This document shows, piece by piece, positions 1-5,169 of a stretch of 5,169 nucleotides of DNA. A program made the translations under genes and the position numbers. Source of the stretch: JACKOF01 sp041571855 (GTDB lineage: Bacteria > Pseudomonadota > Gammaproteobacteria > Pseudomonadales > Porticoccaceae); assembly GCA_041571855.1 (NCBI GenBank), contig JBFFTH010000135.1, positions 1-5,169 of the forward strand, read 5' to 3'. Below the pieces are notes generated by a model. The model was not told the origin of the DNA. It was given only the letters and a program-made list of their open reading frames with translations, and searched no databases. The number at the start of each line of letters is the position of its first letter. Position 1 is the stretch's first letter.

Positions 1-23
1 ATGCTGCGACTTTGGTTACAATG

Positions 24-54
24 AACGGCAGGGCTGGCGCCCTGCCGTTTTTTT
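24..54 (+). terminator. Rho-independent terminator upstream of lapA
   Basis: A perfect 11-base-pair stem (24-34 with 39-49) closes a four-base TGGC loop and runs into a T tract (48-54). This is the classic form of an intrinsic terminator. It should end a plus-strand transcript from a gene left of the window; ihfB commonly precedes lapA in gammaproteobacteria, but bases 1-23 are too short to confirm this. The arm ends only 13 bases before the lapA start codon, so it also lies in the lapA leader. Confidence 0.88.
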
Positions 55-67
55 ATGGTGAACAAAT

Positions 68-346
68 ATGAATAAGATAAAAAAAATCGGGTGGGTGGTG
101 ATCGTTCTACTGGCGGTGTTGGTCGGCTGTTGGGTTGTGCTCGAAAACCCGGAGGCCATCACGGTCAAATTGTTCGGTTTTGAGGTGTTGACAATGCCCG
201 CCGGACTTTGGTTACTCATTGCCTTTGCTATGGGCTGCCTGGTCGGCGTACTGGCGACAACACCTGCTCTGGCTAAAACCAGCAGTCGGGCAAAAAAACT
301 CGATCGCCAGTTGTCTAAGTCCCAACAGACAGCGCCGAAAAAGTAA
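68..346 (+). CDS. lapA: LapA/YciS-family inner-membrane protein (DUF1049)
   Basis: This 92-residue protein has the compact LapA layout: a short basic N-terminus (residues 1-8), a first membrane helix (about 9-25), a short ENPE turn (26-29) with a VKLFGF strand, a second membrane helix (about 46-66), and a basic, polar cytoplasmic tail (67-92). In E. coli, LapA works with LapB in the inner membrane, in the pathway that controls LpxC stability and lipopolysaccharide assembly. Length and both helices fit the family. The gene lies 23 bases before pyrF, as in the lapA-lapB-pyrF order of E. coli, but no lapB lies between them. The ATG at 68 has only a weak ribosome site (GGTG near 57-60). The cysteine at residue 21 is inside the first helix and is not a convincing lipobox. 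Family assignment is firm; the cellular role is taken from E. coli. Confidence 0.87.
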   Translation: MNKIKKIGWVVIVLLAVLVGCWVVLENPEAITVKLFGFEVLTMPAGLWLLIAFAMGCLVGVLATTPALAKTSSRAKKLDRQLSKSQQTAPKK

Positions 347-369
347 TATTCCCGCGATCAGGGCTTTTC

Positions 370-1083
370 ATGCAACAAGACTCAACGGGCACCAGGGTCA
401 TTGTGGCGATGGACTTTCCATCCCTCAATGCTGCCGAGGCTTTTGCCGACAGCGTTTCCCCTGAACTGTGTAAACTTAAGGTCGGCAAGGAACTTTTCAC
501 GGTTACTGGCCCGGAGTTTGTTCGCAAACTGGTGAAGCTCGGTTTTGACGTTTTCCTCGATCTGAAATTTCACGATATCCCAAACACGGTTGCTCAGGCG
601 GTGGCGGCGGCGGCGGATCTGGGTGTCTGGATGACGGACGTTCACGCCTCTGGCGGGCGTCGCATGATGGAAGCGTCGAGAAGGATACTGGATGATCGCG
701 GCAGCGATATGCTGTTGATCGCCGTCACGGTTTTAACCAGCATGGACCAACAGGACTTGAAGGATCTTGGCATAAGCCTGACCCCTGAGCAGCAGGTGAT
801 GCAACTGGCAGCACTGGCAAAAGGGGCGGGTATGGATGGCGTGGTGTCTTCAGCCCGGGAGGCGAGTCAGTTGCGAAAGACTTTTGGTGACGACTTTTTG
901 CTGGTCACACCGGGTATACGCCCCGAAAACTCGGCTACTGCGGATGATCAGCGGCGAATCATGACTCCCGCCGAGGCCATTGCTCGCGGCAGCAGTTACC
1001 TTGTGATTGGTCGTCCAATCACCCAGGCTGAAGATCCAAGGCAGGCACTGATCGCGATTAATCGTGAGATTTCCCGAGCCTGA
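370..1083 (+). CDS. pyrF: Orotidine 5'-phosphate decarboxylase
   Basis: This cytosolic enzyme catalyses the last step of de novo UMP synthesis, decarboxylating OMP to UMP. The 237-residue protein is of normal length for the bacterial PyrF type and spans the whole TIM barrel. Visible active-site elements are D15 in VAMD on strand 1, K37 in KLKVGKE, and the signature DLKFHDIPNT (64-73) supplying D64, catalytic K66, D69 and T73. The phosphate-binding elements follow: VTVLTS (119-124), VTPGIRP (179-185) and GRPIT (214-218) with R215. Nothing essential is missing. It starts 23 bases after lapA, with a modest AGGG ribosome site at 360-363 six bases before ATG, so it is probably co-transcribed with lapA. 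The stop is followed by about 110 bases before the next gene. Confidence 0.98.
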   Translation: MQQDSTGTRVIVAMDFPSLNAAEAFADSVSPELCKLKVGKELFTVTGPEFVRKLVKLGFDVFLDLKFHDIPNTVAQAVAAAADLGVWMTDVHASGGRRMMEASRRILDDRGSDMLLIAVTVLTSMDQQDLKDLGISLTPEQQVMQLAALAKGAGMDGVVSSAREASQLRKTFGDDFLLVTPGIRPENSATADDQRRIMTPAEAIARGSSYLVIGRPITQAEDPRQALIAINREISRA

Positions 1084-1100
1084 GTTGCAGTTATCTGCTA

Positions 1101-1130
1101 TTGCCAATACTACCTCTTATCGGCTACATT
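1101..1130 (+). promoter_or_regulatory. Possible sigma-70 promoter for the ComEA-like gene
   Basis: TTGCCA (1101-1106, five of six matches to the -35 consensus) is followed after 18 bases by TACATT (1125-1130, four of six to the -10 consensus), about 63 bases before the start codon at 1193. The position in the only sizeable gap of the plus-strand block is sensible. Such matches are common by chance, and read-through from pyrF is equally possible. Confidence 0.3.
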
Positions 1131-1180
1131 GCTGTTTCGGCATGCATGAGGCGTGTCGTTAATCAAAAAGTGCATTGCAC

Positions 1181-1186
1181 AAGGAG
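1181..1186 (+). promoter_or_regulatory. Shine-Dalgarno site that fixes the ComEA-like start
   Basis: AAGGAG lies six bases before the ATG at 1193. This is the best ribosome site in the plus-strand block. It selects ATG 1193 over the in-frame upstream TTG at 1175, whose reading frame would run through the ribosome site itself. Confidence 0.85.
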
Positions 1187-1192
1187 ACCTTT

Positions 1193-1519
1193 ATGAAGAT
1201 GCTGAAATCTTTTGGCAAATTCCCATTTTTTCTAGTTCTCGCTGCCGTTCTCGGCTTGCAGCTGTCTGCCCATGCGGCGCAGACAGCTGGTACTCAGGCA
1301 ACGGCTCAACTCGCCCAGGCCATGACGGTGAATATCAACACCGCAACAGCAGGCGAGTTGGCTGTGGCACTGAATGGGGTCGGCGAAAAGCGGGCGCTTG
1401 CCATCGTCGAATACCGCGAGGCTCACGGCGCCTTCAAGGCAGTCGATGAGTTGATGGCGGTGAAAGGCATCGGCGAAAAGGTGCTGGCAAAAAACCGACA
1501 CCTGATCGTTCTGCAGTAA
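1193..1519 (+). CDS. comEA: Secreted ComEA-like helix-hairpin-helix DNA-binding protein
   Basis: From ATG 1193 the product is 108 residues. Residues 1-29 form a clear Sec signal peptide: lysines at 2, 5 and 9, a hydrophobic core at about 10-24, and an AHA-A cleavage region near 26-29. A short Ala/Gln/Thr linker (30-43) leads to one compact HhH domain (44-108) opening VNINTA and containing two hairpins, NGVGEKRA (61-68) and VKGIGEKV (90-97), with the IVEYREAHGAF helix between them. This is the single-domain gammaproteobacterial ComEA form, a periplasmic protein that binds incoming duplex DNA during type IV pilus-dependent transformation. It lacks the membrane anchor of Bacillus ComEA. The HhH pairs bind backbone non-specifically. 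The gene is followed by its own terminator. A general periplasmic DNA-binding role without natural competence cannot be excluded. Confidence 0.88.
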   Translation: MKMLKSFGKFPFFLVLAAVLGLQLSAHAAQTAGTQATAQLAQAMTVNINTATAGELAVALNGVGEKRALAIVEYREAHGAFKAVDELMAVKGIGEKVLAKNRHLIVLQ

Positions 1520-1535
1520 CCCCGCACAACCCCAT

Positions 1536-1559
1536 GGCCGGTTTACGCCGGCCTTTTTT
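1536..1559 (+). terminator. Intrinsic terminator after the ComEA-like gene
   Basis: GGCCGG (1536-1541) pairs with CCGGCC (1548-1553) across a six-base loop and is followed directly by six Ts (1554-1559). It lies 16 bases after the stop at 1519 and ends the plus-strand block. On the minus strand the same hairpin is not followed by a T run, so it should not strongly terminate the converging permease transcript. Confidence 0.9.
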
Positions 1560-1568
1560 GTGCCAATA

Positions 1569-2348
1569 TCAGGTAATGCTCTGGTAAAAACCCGTTGCGC
1601 TCACCAGTAATAAGGCAATACCGACAACCCTGAAGAACAGCGGCGTCTCGGCGTGCAGCATTTTCTGGTGGAACCTGAGGCCGGTCAGATGTCCGATAGC
1701 GGCGCAGGGTAACAGCCAGAGATGATGAATCAATTGCAGGTCTATGCCGGCAATCACGAAGGCGAGCAACTTGATACCGACAAAAATAAGCCACAGTACA
1801 AATAGTGTGTCTCGCAACTTGTATTTATCGATATGGTTGGCAAACACGGTAATGATCAGTGGAGCCCCGATCAGAGAGGTGCCGCTGGTATAACCGCCCA
1901 GGATCAGAAACACGACATCAACCGCCCTGCTGTGGCTGCGAAAGGGTTTGTTGAAAACGTAGGTCAGGGAGTAGAGGCCGACAATGCAGAAAATAATCTG
2001 GCTCATAAGCGTATTGGGCAAAAGGATCAGGCCAAAGACGCCGATCAGCTTCGGTATGATCATTACACCCACCGCGTAGCGAAGGTAGACCCAATCAATG
2101 GTGCCTTCCCGGGCTCCTTCCCCGCTGCCGGCAGCAGGTGTCCGGTTGTTCTGCCAGACCGTGATGGAGGCGAAAAACAGCAGATGGACGGAAATAATCG
2201 GCAGGTAGACCAGCGGCCGGTTGTCGATCATCAACAGAAAAGGCAGGGTCAGTACCGCGCCACCAAAGCCCAGGCCAGAGCGCACAAAACCGCTCCAGAT
2301 AAATGTCAGCCCAATGAGAAATAATTGCAGATTGCTAAGTTCGGACAT
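1569..2348 (-). CDS. TauE/SafE-family membrane permease (DUF81)
   Basis: This 259-residue, very hydrophobic protein has about eight predicted membrane helices and the two-repeat layout of TauE/SafE permeases. The first repeat carries a glycine-rich SGLGFGGAVLTLP element (24-36). The second carries the matching GGYTSGTSLIGAPLI element (151-165). A hydrophilic loop (about 67-85, rich in Gly, Glu and Arg) separates helices in the first half. Relatives are proposed exporters of sulfite, sulfoacetate or other small organic anions; substrate cannot be read from sequence. The ATG at 2348 (minus strand) has an AGAGAGGA stretch upstream but about 14 bases away, a long spacing. It lies 97 bases downstream of yqaA with no clear terminator between (2347-2443 holds nothing else I can identify), so it may be the last gene of the operon or have its own promoter. 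Confidence 0.87.
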   Translation of the reverse strand: MSELSNLQLFLIGLTFIWSGFVRSGLGFGGAVLTLPFLLMIDNRPLVYLPIISVHLLFFASITVWQNNRTPAAGSGEGAREGTIDWVYLRYAVGVMIIPKLIGVFGLILLPNTLMSQIIFCIVGLYSLTYVFNKPFRSHSRAVDVVFLILGGYTSGTSLIGAPLIITVFANHIDKYKLRDTLFVLWLIFVGIKLLAFVIAGIDLQLIHHLWLLPCAAIGHLTGLRFHQKMLHAETPLFFRVVGIALLLVSATGFYQSIT

Positions 2349-2443
2349 TGGCTGAAACGGGTTCCTCTCTTTACGCTCTTTCTATCTCGTGGTTTTGGGT
2401 TTGCGGGAGCGCAGTGAGGCTTACAGCGTGAACAATAGACACT

Positions 2444-2869
2444 TCAGGTAAAAGCACCCAGTAAGGCCAGCAGTATGGCATAGCGAATGGACTTGCCTGC
2501 GCCAGTCAGCAAAAAGAAAATCCAGAATCTGACCCGCATTATACCAGCGATGAAAGTAAGGGCATCGCCGCCAACCGGCAACCACGCCAAGAGCAGCGAC
2601 CATACTCCGAATTTCTGGAACCAACCCTGTGCCTTTTCGAGATTCTTTTCCTTGAATGGAAACCAGCCCTTGTCCTGGAAGTGGAGCATATAGCGACCCA
2701 GCACCCAGTTCACAGCCGAGCCGAGGGTGTTGCCAAGCGAGGCCCAGGCCCAGAGTGCCAGGGGGTCATAGCCGGCGGCTATCAATGAAGCGAAGAGGAT
2801 TTCCGAATAGGCCGGGACAATGGTCGCGGCCAGGAAGGCGCTGATAAAAATTCCCAGATAGGCATCCAT
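2444..2869 (-). CDS. yqaA: YqaA-family inner-membrane protein (SNARE-associated/VTT type)
   Basis: The 141-residue product matches E. coli YqaA (about 142 residues) in length and motif order. Visible are a first hydrophobic segment with P19 and S22-E23, the LGNTLGSAVNWVLGR element (45-59), an amphipathic stretch ending in KAQGWFQKFG (79-88), then WLPVGGD (96-102), AGIMR (108-112) and GKSIRYA (125-131). YqaA is a short relative of the DedA/VTT group, whose larger members are implicated in lipid scrambling (for example undecaprenyl phosphate recycling); YqaA itself has no settled function. It starts 16 bases after the C26 peptidase stop, with only a weak ribosome site (AGG about ten bases upstream), which suggests co-transcription and perhaps translational coupling. 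Whether it serves the amidoligase pathway or is just a neighbour is open. Confidence 0.9.
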   Translation of the reverse strand: MDAYLGIFISAFLAATIVPAYSEILFASLIAAGYDPLALWAWASLGNTLGSAVNWVLGRYMLHFQDKGWFPFKEKNLEKAQGWFQKFGVWSLLLAWLPVGGDALTFIAGIMRVRFWIFFLLTGAGKSIRYAILLALLGAFT

Positions 2870-2885
2870 CAGATTTCAGCCTGAG

Positions 2886-3674
2886 TCAGGCCCGTTGCTC
2901 CCTGCGCGCTCGCCTGCTGGCACTGACGAGGGAGTGAAACAGGTGTCGTTGCGGAGCACTCTGGGGCATATACTCCGGATGCCACTGAACCCCGAGGAAA
3001 AACGGGTGATCCGGCTTTTCTATGGCCTGCACCACGCCAGTGGGCTCGGCGGCAGATACGGTTATACCCCGGCCTGGTTCGTTGATCGACTGGTCGTGCA
3101 GTGCATTCACCCGGCAGAATTCTGTTTTCAGTATGGCATGTAAAAGAGTACCCGGCGTTACGGTGATACTTTTACGAGGCAGAAGGCTGCGGATATTACT
3201 GGTGTCCTCATTGTAAAAATGCCGGATATCCATGTGCAGGGTGCCGCCAAGGACGATATTCATCAGTTGGGCTCCGCGGCAAATGCCAAGCGTGGGGATA
3301 TTGTTGTAAATTGCGAACTTGACCACCCGCTTCTCAAGAGCATCGCGATCCTGATCATAACCACCCCTCAGGCGGAGCGCGAAAATCGCCCGAAACACGG
3401 AGAGGAAGAAAACCACCAGCCAGTCCAGCAGAGAGTTGCGTTCACCTGTCTTTTCCACTTCTTCCTGTTGCCAGAACTCGTCATAGTGGATCGGTTCCAC
3501 ATCGGAGCCGCCACCGATCACGATGCCATCCAGCAGGCGTTCGTCGTACGGTCGCGCAGGAGTTACCCGAACCGGTTTGCCACCGCAACGGCGAATGGCC
3601 ATGGCTGTCATTATCCAGGCGATAAAGCCGCCCTTGTTGGGACCGGTCACGCCGATTAACGGCCTTCCTGTCAT
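2886..3674 (-). CDS. Peptidase C26 / gamma-glutamyl-GABA hydrolase-like protein with hydrophobic insert
   Basis: The 262-residue product belongs to the class I glutamine amidotransferase-like hydrolases (family C26, including PuuD), which cleave gamma-glutamyl amide bonds. The fold starts with PLIGVTGP (5-12). Next comes GIVIGGGSDVEP (50-61), then the nucleophile elbow GICRGAQ (130-136) with C132. ALHDQSI (191-197) follows, and QWHPEY (230-235) supplies H232 and E234, so the Cys-His-Glu triad is complete. Between GGGSDVEP and the DRDALE element that normally follows after about 10-15 residues lies an insert (about 65-106) with a hydrophobic run (82-100) flanked by Arg, resembling a membrane-dipping helix. 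The gene starts five bases after the amidoligase stop. No partner synthetase domain is fused, so I infer a free hydrolase acting with or against the neighbouring ligase. The true substrate is unknown. Confidence 0.9.
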   Translation of the reverse strand: MTGRPLIGVTGPNKGGFIAWIMTAMAIRRCGGKPVRVTPARPYDERLLDGIVIGGGSDVEPIHYDEFWQQEEVEKTGERNSLLDWLVVFFLSVFRAIFALRLRGGYDQDRDALEKRVVKFAIYNNIPTLGICRGAQLMNIVLGGTLHMDIRHFYNEDTSNIRSLLPRKSITVTPGTLLHAILKTEFCRVNALHDQSINEPGRGITVSAAEPTGVVQAIEKPDHPFFLGVQWHPEYMPQSAPQRHLFHSLVSASRRARREQRA

Positions 3675-3679
3675 CGCTA

Positions 3680-4708
3680 TCAGAGGCCTTCAAAGAATTT
3701 CTGACTCAACAGCGTGCTCAGTCGCAATGCCCAGTCAATTGATGGCGCAATTGAAAAACGGTTGCGCTTGCCGCGCCAGGTGTCAATCAGCTCGTTCAGC
3801 AGCAGGCCGTCGCAGGCAAGCTTTTCAACGTAAACCCATTGGTTCCAGGAAACATTGACCCGCCAGTCGGGTTCGCTTACCTTGCAGTCCGGCAGACGGT
3901 AGTGGAATGCCGGACGGCCTTTCACCAGGTCTCTTTCATCCTTGCGGATGCCGTTCATTACCCGCTCCTTGTCCAGGTCACACAGAATCGGCAACATATC
4001 CAGCGCCCGGTTCCGGGTCGGATTGTGTTTCAGGTAGTCATCAATAAGTGTGGACATCTCTGGCTTGTAATCCGGGTCTAACACCAGCTCCATGTAGGAA
4101 CCGGGGAAGGGGTCGATGTACTTGGTAAAAAAGCGGCGCGTCACGTCGATCTGCGATGACTCGATAATCCACGACTGCAACAGCAGAAAAGCCTGGATGT
4201 AACGCCGCAAGGTGGTCGCTGACCGGTCTGGCATTGAAGGGTTGATATGTAAACCAAAGGCATAAAGCAGTTTTTGGTGGGTGCCCTCGGCTCCAATCGC
4301 CTTGAGCGCTTCAGTCAGAGTATCGAGTTTGTCGAGTTCATTTAACGGGATCGGGGATGTCACCACCTCGCAGGGCACAAGCTGCTTGCTGGCGCTGTCT
4401 ATATTGGCCTCGATCTCGTGAGCGATAGAACCTGGCTTGAAATCTATGCCGATAGTTTCCAGCCAGCGCCGATACTTCACTGACTTGAGCAGGTTGGCGT
4501 CCCGCTCGATTTTGAGGTTGCCCAGCTGGCAGTCGTGCAACTCTGCTTCAAAGGGTGTTTTGGAAATAATTTCGCCGCCGAGCACCTTTTGCAACGACTC
4601 TACTGTCTTGAGAATTGGCAAGTTGCCGAATTCAAATTCAAACCCGGCTTTACGTGGATTACCGGATTCATCCTTGAGCAGCGGGGGCATCAGATAGGTA
4701 TTTTTCAT
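3680..4708 (-). CDS. Amidoligase-family enzyme, glutamine-synthetase-like fold (Amidoligase_2)
   Basis: This 342-residue soluble protein fits the putative amidoligase family predicted to have the glutamine synthetase/glutamate-cysteine ligase fold and to join a carboxylate to an amine using ATP. Elements seen in order: AGFEFEF (21-27) with E24 and E26 as probable metal ligands, LKIERDANL (65-73) with D70, CEVVTSPIPL (113-122) with E114, FGLHINPS (151-158) with H154, NPTRNRALDMLPIL (229-242), and FHYRLPD (268-274) with R271. The spacing of Glu, Asp, His and Arg matches the family's expected metal- and ATP-binding set, so it looks active. There is no signal peptide or membrane helix. It is first in the minus-strand operon, directly followed by the C26 peptidase. 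Iyer and colleagues (2009) predicted from gene context that such ligases work with peptidases in peptide or amide modification. The substrate cannot be told from the sequence. Confidence 0.88.
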   Translation of the reverse strand: MKNTYLMPPLLKDESGNPRKAGFEFEFGNLPILKTVESLQKVLGGEIISKTPFEAELHDCQLGNLKIERDANLLKSVKYRRWLETIGIDFKPGSIAHEIEANIDSASKQLVPCEVVTSPIPLNELDKLDTLTEALKAIGAEGTHQKLLYAFGLHINPSMPDRSATTLRRYIQAFLLLQSWIIESSQIDVTRRFFTKYIDPFPGSYMELVLDPDYKPEMSTLIDDYLKHNPTRNRALDMLPILCDLDKERVMNGIRKDERDLVKGRPAFHYRLPDCKVSEPDWRVNVSWNQWVYVEKLACDGLLLNELIDTWRGKRNRFSIAPSIDWALRLSTLLSQKFFEGL

Positions 4709-4714
4709 GGTGAT

Positions 4715-4720
4715 TTTCCT
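4715..4720 (-). promoter_or_regulatory. Shine-Dalgarno site of the amidoligase gene
   Basis: On the minus strand AGGAAA ends six bases before the ATG at 4708. The good match and spacing support this start and fit the gene being the first, best-translated member of its operon, in contrast to the weak sites before the next two genes. Confidence 0.75.
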
Positions 4721-4782
4721 GCCAAATGAACATCAAGTTTATCCGCCTTGCAGGTAATTGGGAATCGTCCACATCTGTAGCG

Positions 4783-4812
4783 ATCTAATTTCCTGCGGCT
4801 GTTCGGTGACAA
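4783..4812 (-). promoter_or_regulatory. Possible sigma-70 promoter of the amidoligase operon
   Basis: Read on the minus strand, TTGTCA (4812-4807, five of six to the -35 consensus) is followed after 18 bases by TTAGAT (4788-4783, only three of six to the -10 consensus). It would give a leader of about 70 bases before the ATG at 4708. The position fits a first gene of an operon, but the -10 box is weak and this is a tentative call. Confidence 0.3.
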
Positions 4813-4819
4813 AAAGCCG

Positions 4820-5008
4820 ATGCATCGCTCGCTTCATTTTGATTCAGCCAACAGGTCAAGGCTTGTTTCTGGCTATGAAATCAACAATAAACCGGGCCAA
4901 CCTGAGCGGCCAAATATCTACTCTCTGGTCTGCGCAGGAAGTGGTCTGCTGTTTGCGGTTGCCTGTCTGGCAATGTGTTATTCCCAAAACCTCAAGCCGC
5001 CCCGGTAG
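4820..5008 (+). CDS. Possible small single-pass membrane protein, unrecognised
   Basis: This 62-codon reading frame lies in the otherwise gene-free gap between the amidoligase start and the right-edge gene, divergent from both. Residues 1-32 are polar with several Arg, Asn and Pro. Residues 33-54 form one continuous hydrophobic segment with three cysteines (38, 49, 53), followed by a short basic tail ending KPPR. The segment has the length of a membrane helix. I do not recognise it. Against it: no convincing ribosome site precedes ATG 4820 (only GGTGA about ten bases upstream), no clear promoter is seen, and a frame of this length can occur by chance at this GC content. A second, longer plus-strand frame overlaps it from a TTG at 4758 and looks less protein-like. 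Confidence 0.3.
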   Translation: MHRSLHFDSANRSRLVSGYEINNKPGQPERPNIYSLVCAGSGLLFAVACLAMCYSQNLKPPR

Positions 5009-5044
5009 CGATCCTGGCGATCACCCGCCCCAGGCTCCTGTCAG

Positions 5045-5060
5045 CGTTGCTTTGGCAACG
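5045..5060 (-). terminator. Small hairpin after the right-edge gene, possible weak terminator
   Basis: CGTTGC (5045-5050) and GCAACG (5055-5060) form a perfect six-base-pair stem with a TTTG loop, starting seven bases past the minus-strand stop at 5068. The place is right for a terminator, but no T run follows on either strand, so it may be a weak or Rho-assisted end or simply an mRNA-stabilising hairpin. Confidence 0.35.
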
Positions 5061-5067
5061 AGCTAAG

Positions 5068-5169
5068 TCAGGCATAATCCCGGTGATCCTCCTCCACTGC
5101 TTTTGTCAGCTGCTGCATGATGTCCGGAATCGCGCTGCTGATTCGGTTCCAGCAGGAAATAAAGGGTCG
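5068..5169 (-). CDS. C-terminal end of an unidentified protein (partial)
   Basis: On the minus strand the frame is open from the window edge to a TGA at 5070-5068, giving 33 residues that begin RPFISCWNRI and end with a charged helix-like tail, AVEEDHRDYA. The composition, with PDIMQQLTKAVEED looking like an amphipathic helix, reads like a natural protein C-terminus. It has the same orientation as the amidoligase operon but lies about 360 bases upstream of it, so it is probably a separate unit. The fragment is too short to name a family. Confidence 0.5.
   Translation of the reverse strand, partial: RPFISCWNRISSAIPDIMQQLTKAVEEDHRDYA

Larger units (their letters stand above)
4709..5067. other. 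Intergenic gap between the amidoligase and right-edge genes
   Basis: About 360 bases with no confident gene. They contain the amidoligase ribosome site and possible promoter near the left end, the doubtful 62-residue frame in the middle, and a small hairpin near the right end. I see no tRNA-like cloverleaf, no clear riboswitch and no repeat array here. Confidence 0.6.

Noticed and set aside
1..24. Short frame ending in TGA at 22-24, possibly the tail of an upstream gene
   Set aside because: Only seven codons are visible and they do not resemble a recognisable IhfB C-terminus; the stop overlaps the terminator stem, so it may be intergenic.
597..620. GGC-rich triplet run in pyrF
   Set aside because: It encodes a short alanine stretch (79-82) in a normal PyrF helix; it is too short to suggest a phase-variable repeat.
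1833..2324. Plus-strand 163-codon frame antisense to the TauE-like permease
   Set aside because: It is rich in Gln, Asp, Lys and Gly, as expected when the antisense of a hydrophobic membrane-protein gene is translated. The minus-strand frame has clear family motifs.
3219..3659. Plus-strand 146-codon frame antisense to the C26 hydrolase
   Set aside because: The minus strand encodes an intact catalytic triad and fold; this frame shows no recognisable domain.
5014..5037. CCTGG and CCAGG inverted repeat near the right edge
   Set aside because: The stem is five base pairs with a long loop and no T run, so chance is the simplest explanation.
4758..5066. Plus-strand 102-codon frame starting at TTG 4758
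   Set aside because: It has a weak start and low-complexity composition without a domain or signal peptide, and its 3' part is rich in Pro/Ser as expected of a shadow frame. The overlapping 4820-5008 frame looks more protein-like.

Overview
The window looks like chromosomal DNA from a gammaproteobacterium, probably a marine or environmental lineage of the Pseudomonas/Marinobacter/Cellvibrio type. This rests on gene content and order (lapA, then pyrF, then a secreted ComEA-like helix-hairpin-helix protein), on a YqaA-type membrane protein close to the enterobacterial one, and on moderate, even GC content. No sequence comparison was possible, so genus is not assigned. I see no mobile element, tRNA, rRNA or CRISPR array.

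Left part (1-1560, plus strand). A strong intrinsic terminator (24-54) closes whatever lies upstream; ihfB would be expected there, but this is not visible. It is followed within 13 bases by lapA (two-helix inner-membrane LapA/YciS protein), then pyrF (orotidine 5'-phosphate decarboxylase, all catalytic residues present), then a small secreted ComEA-like DNA-binding protein ending in its own terminator (1536-1559). lapB, which sits between lapA and pyrF in Escherichia coli, is absent here.

Right part (1569-4708, minus strand, convergent with the first block). Four genes read leftwards: an amidoligase-family protein with a glutamine-synthetase-like fold (3680-4708), a class I glutamine-amidotransferase-like peptidase of family C26 (2886-3674), a YqaA-family membrane protein (2444-2869) and a TauE/SafE-family permease (1569-2348). 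The first three are separated by 5 and 16 bases and almost certainly form one operon; the permease follows after 97 bases and may belong to it. An amide-forming ligase beside a gamma-glutamyl-type hydrolase suggests a small system that makes and trims an amide or isopeptide bond on an unknown substrate. The C26 protein carries an unusual hydrophobic insert that could hold it at the membrane. This cassette is the most interesting part of the window.

Right edge (4709-5169). About 360 bases separate the amidoligase start from a partial minus-strand gene running off the window. This gap holds a plausible promoter for the amidoligase operon, a possible 62-residue single-pass membrane protein on the plus strand, and a small hairpin just past the stop of the edge gene.
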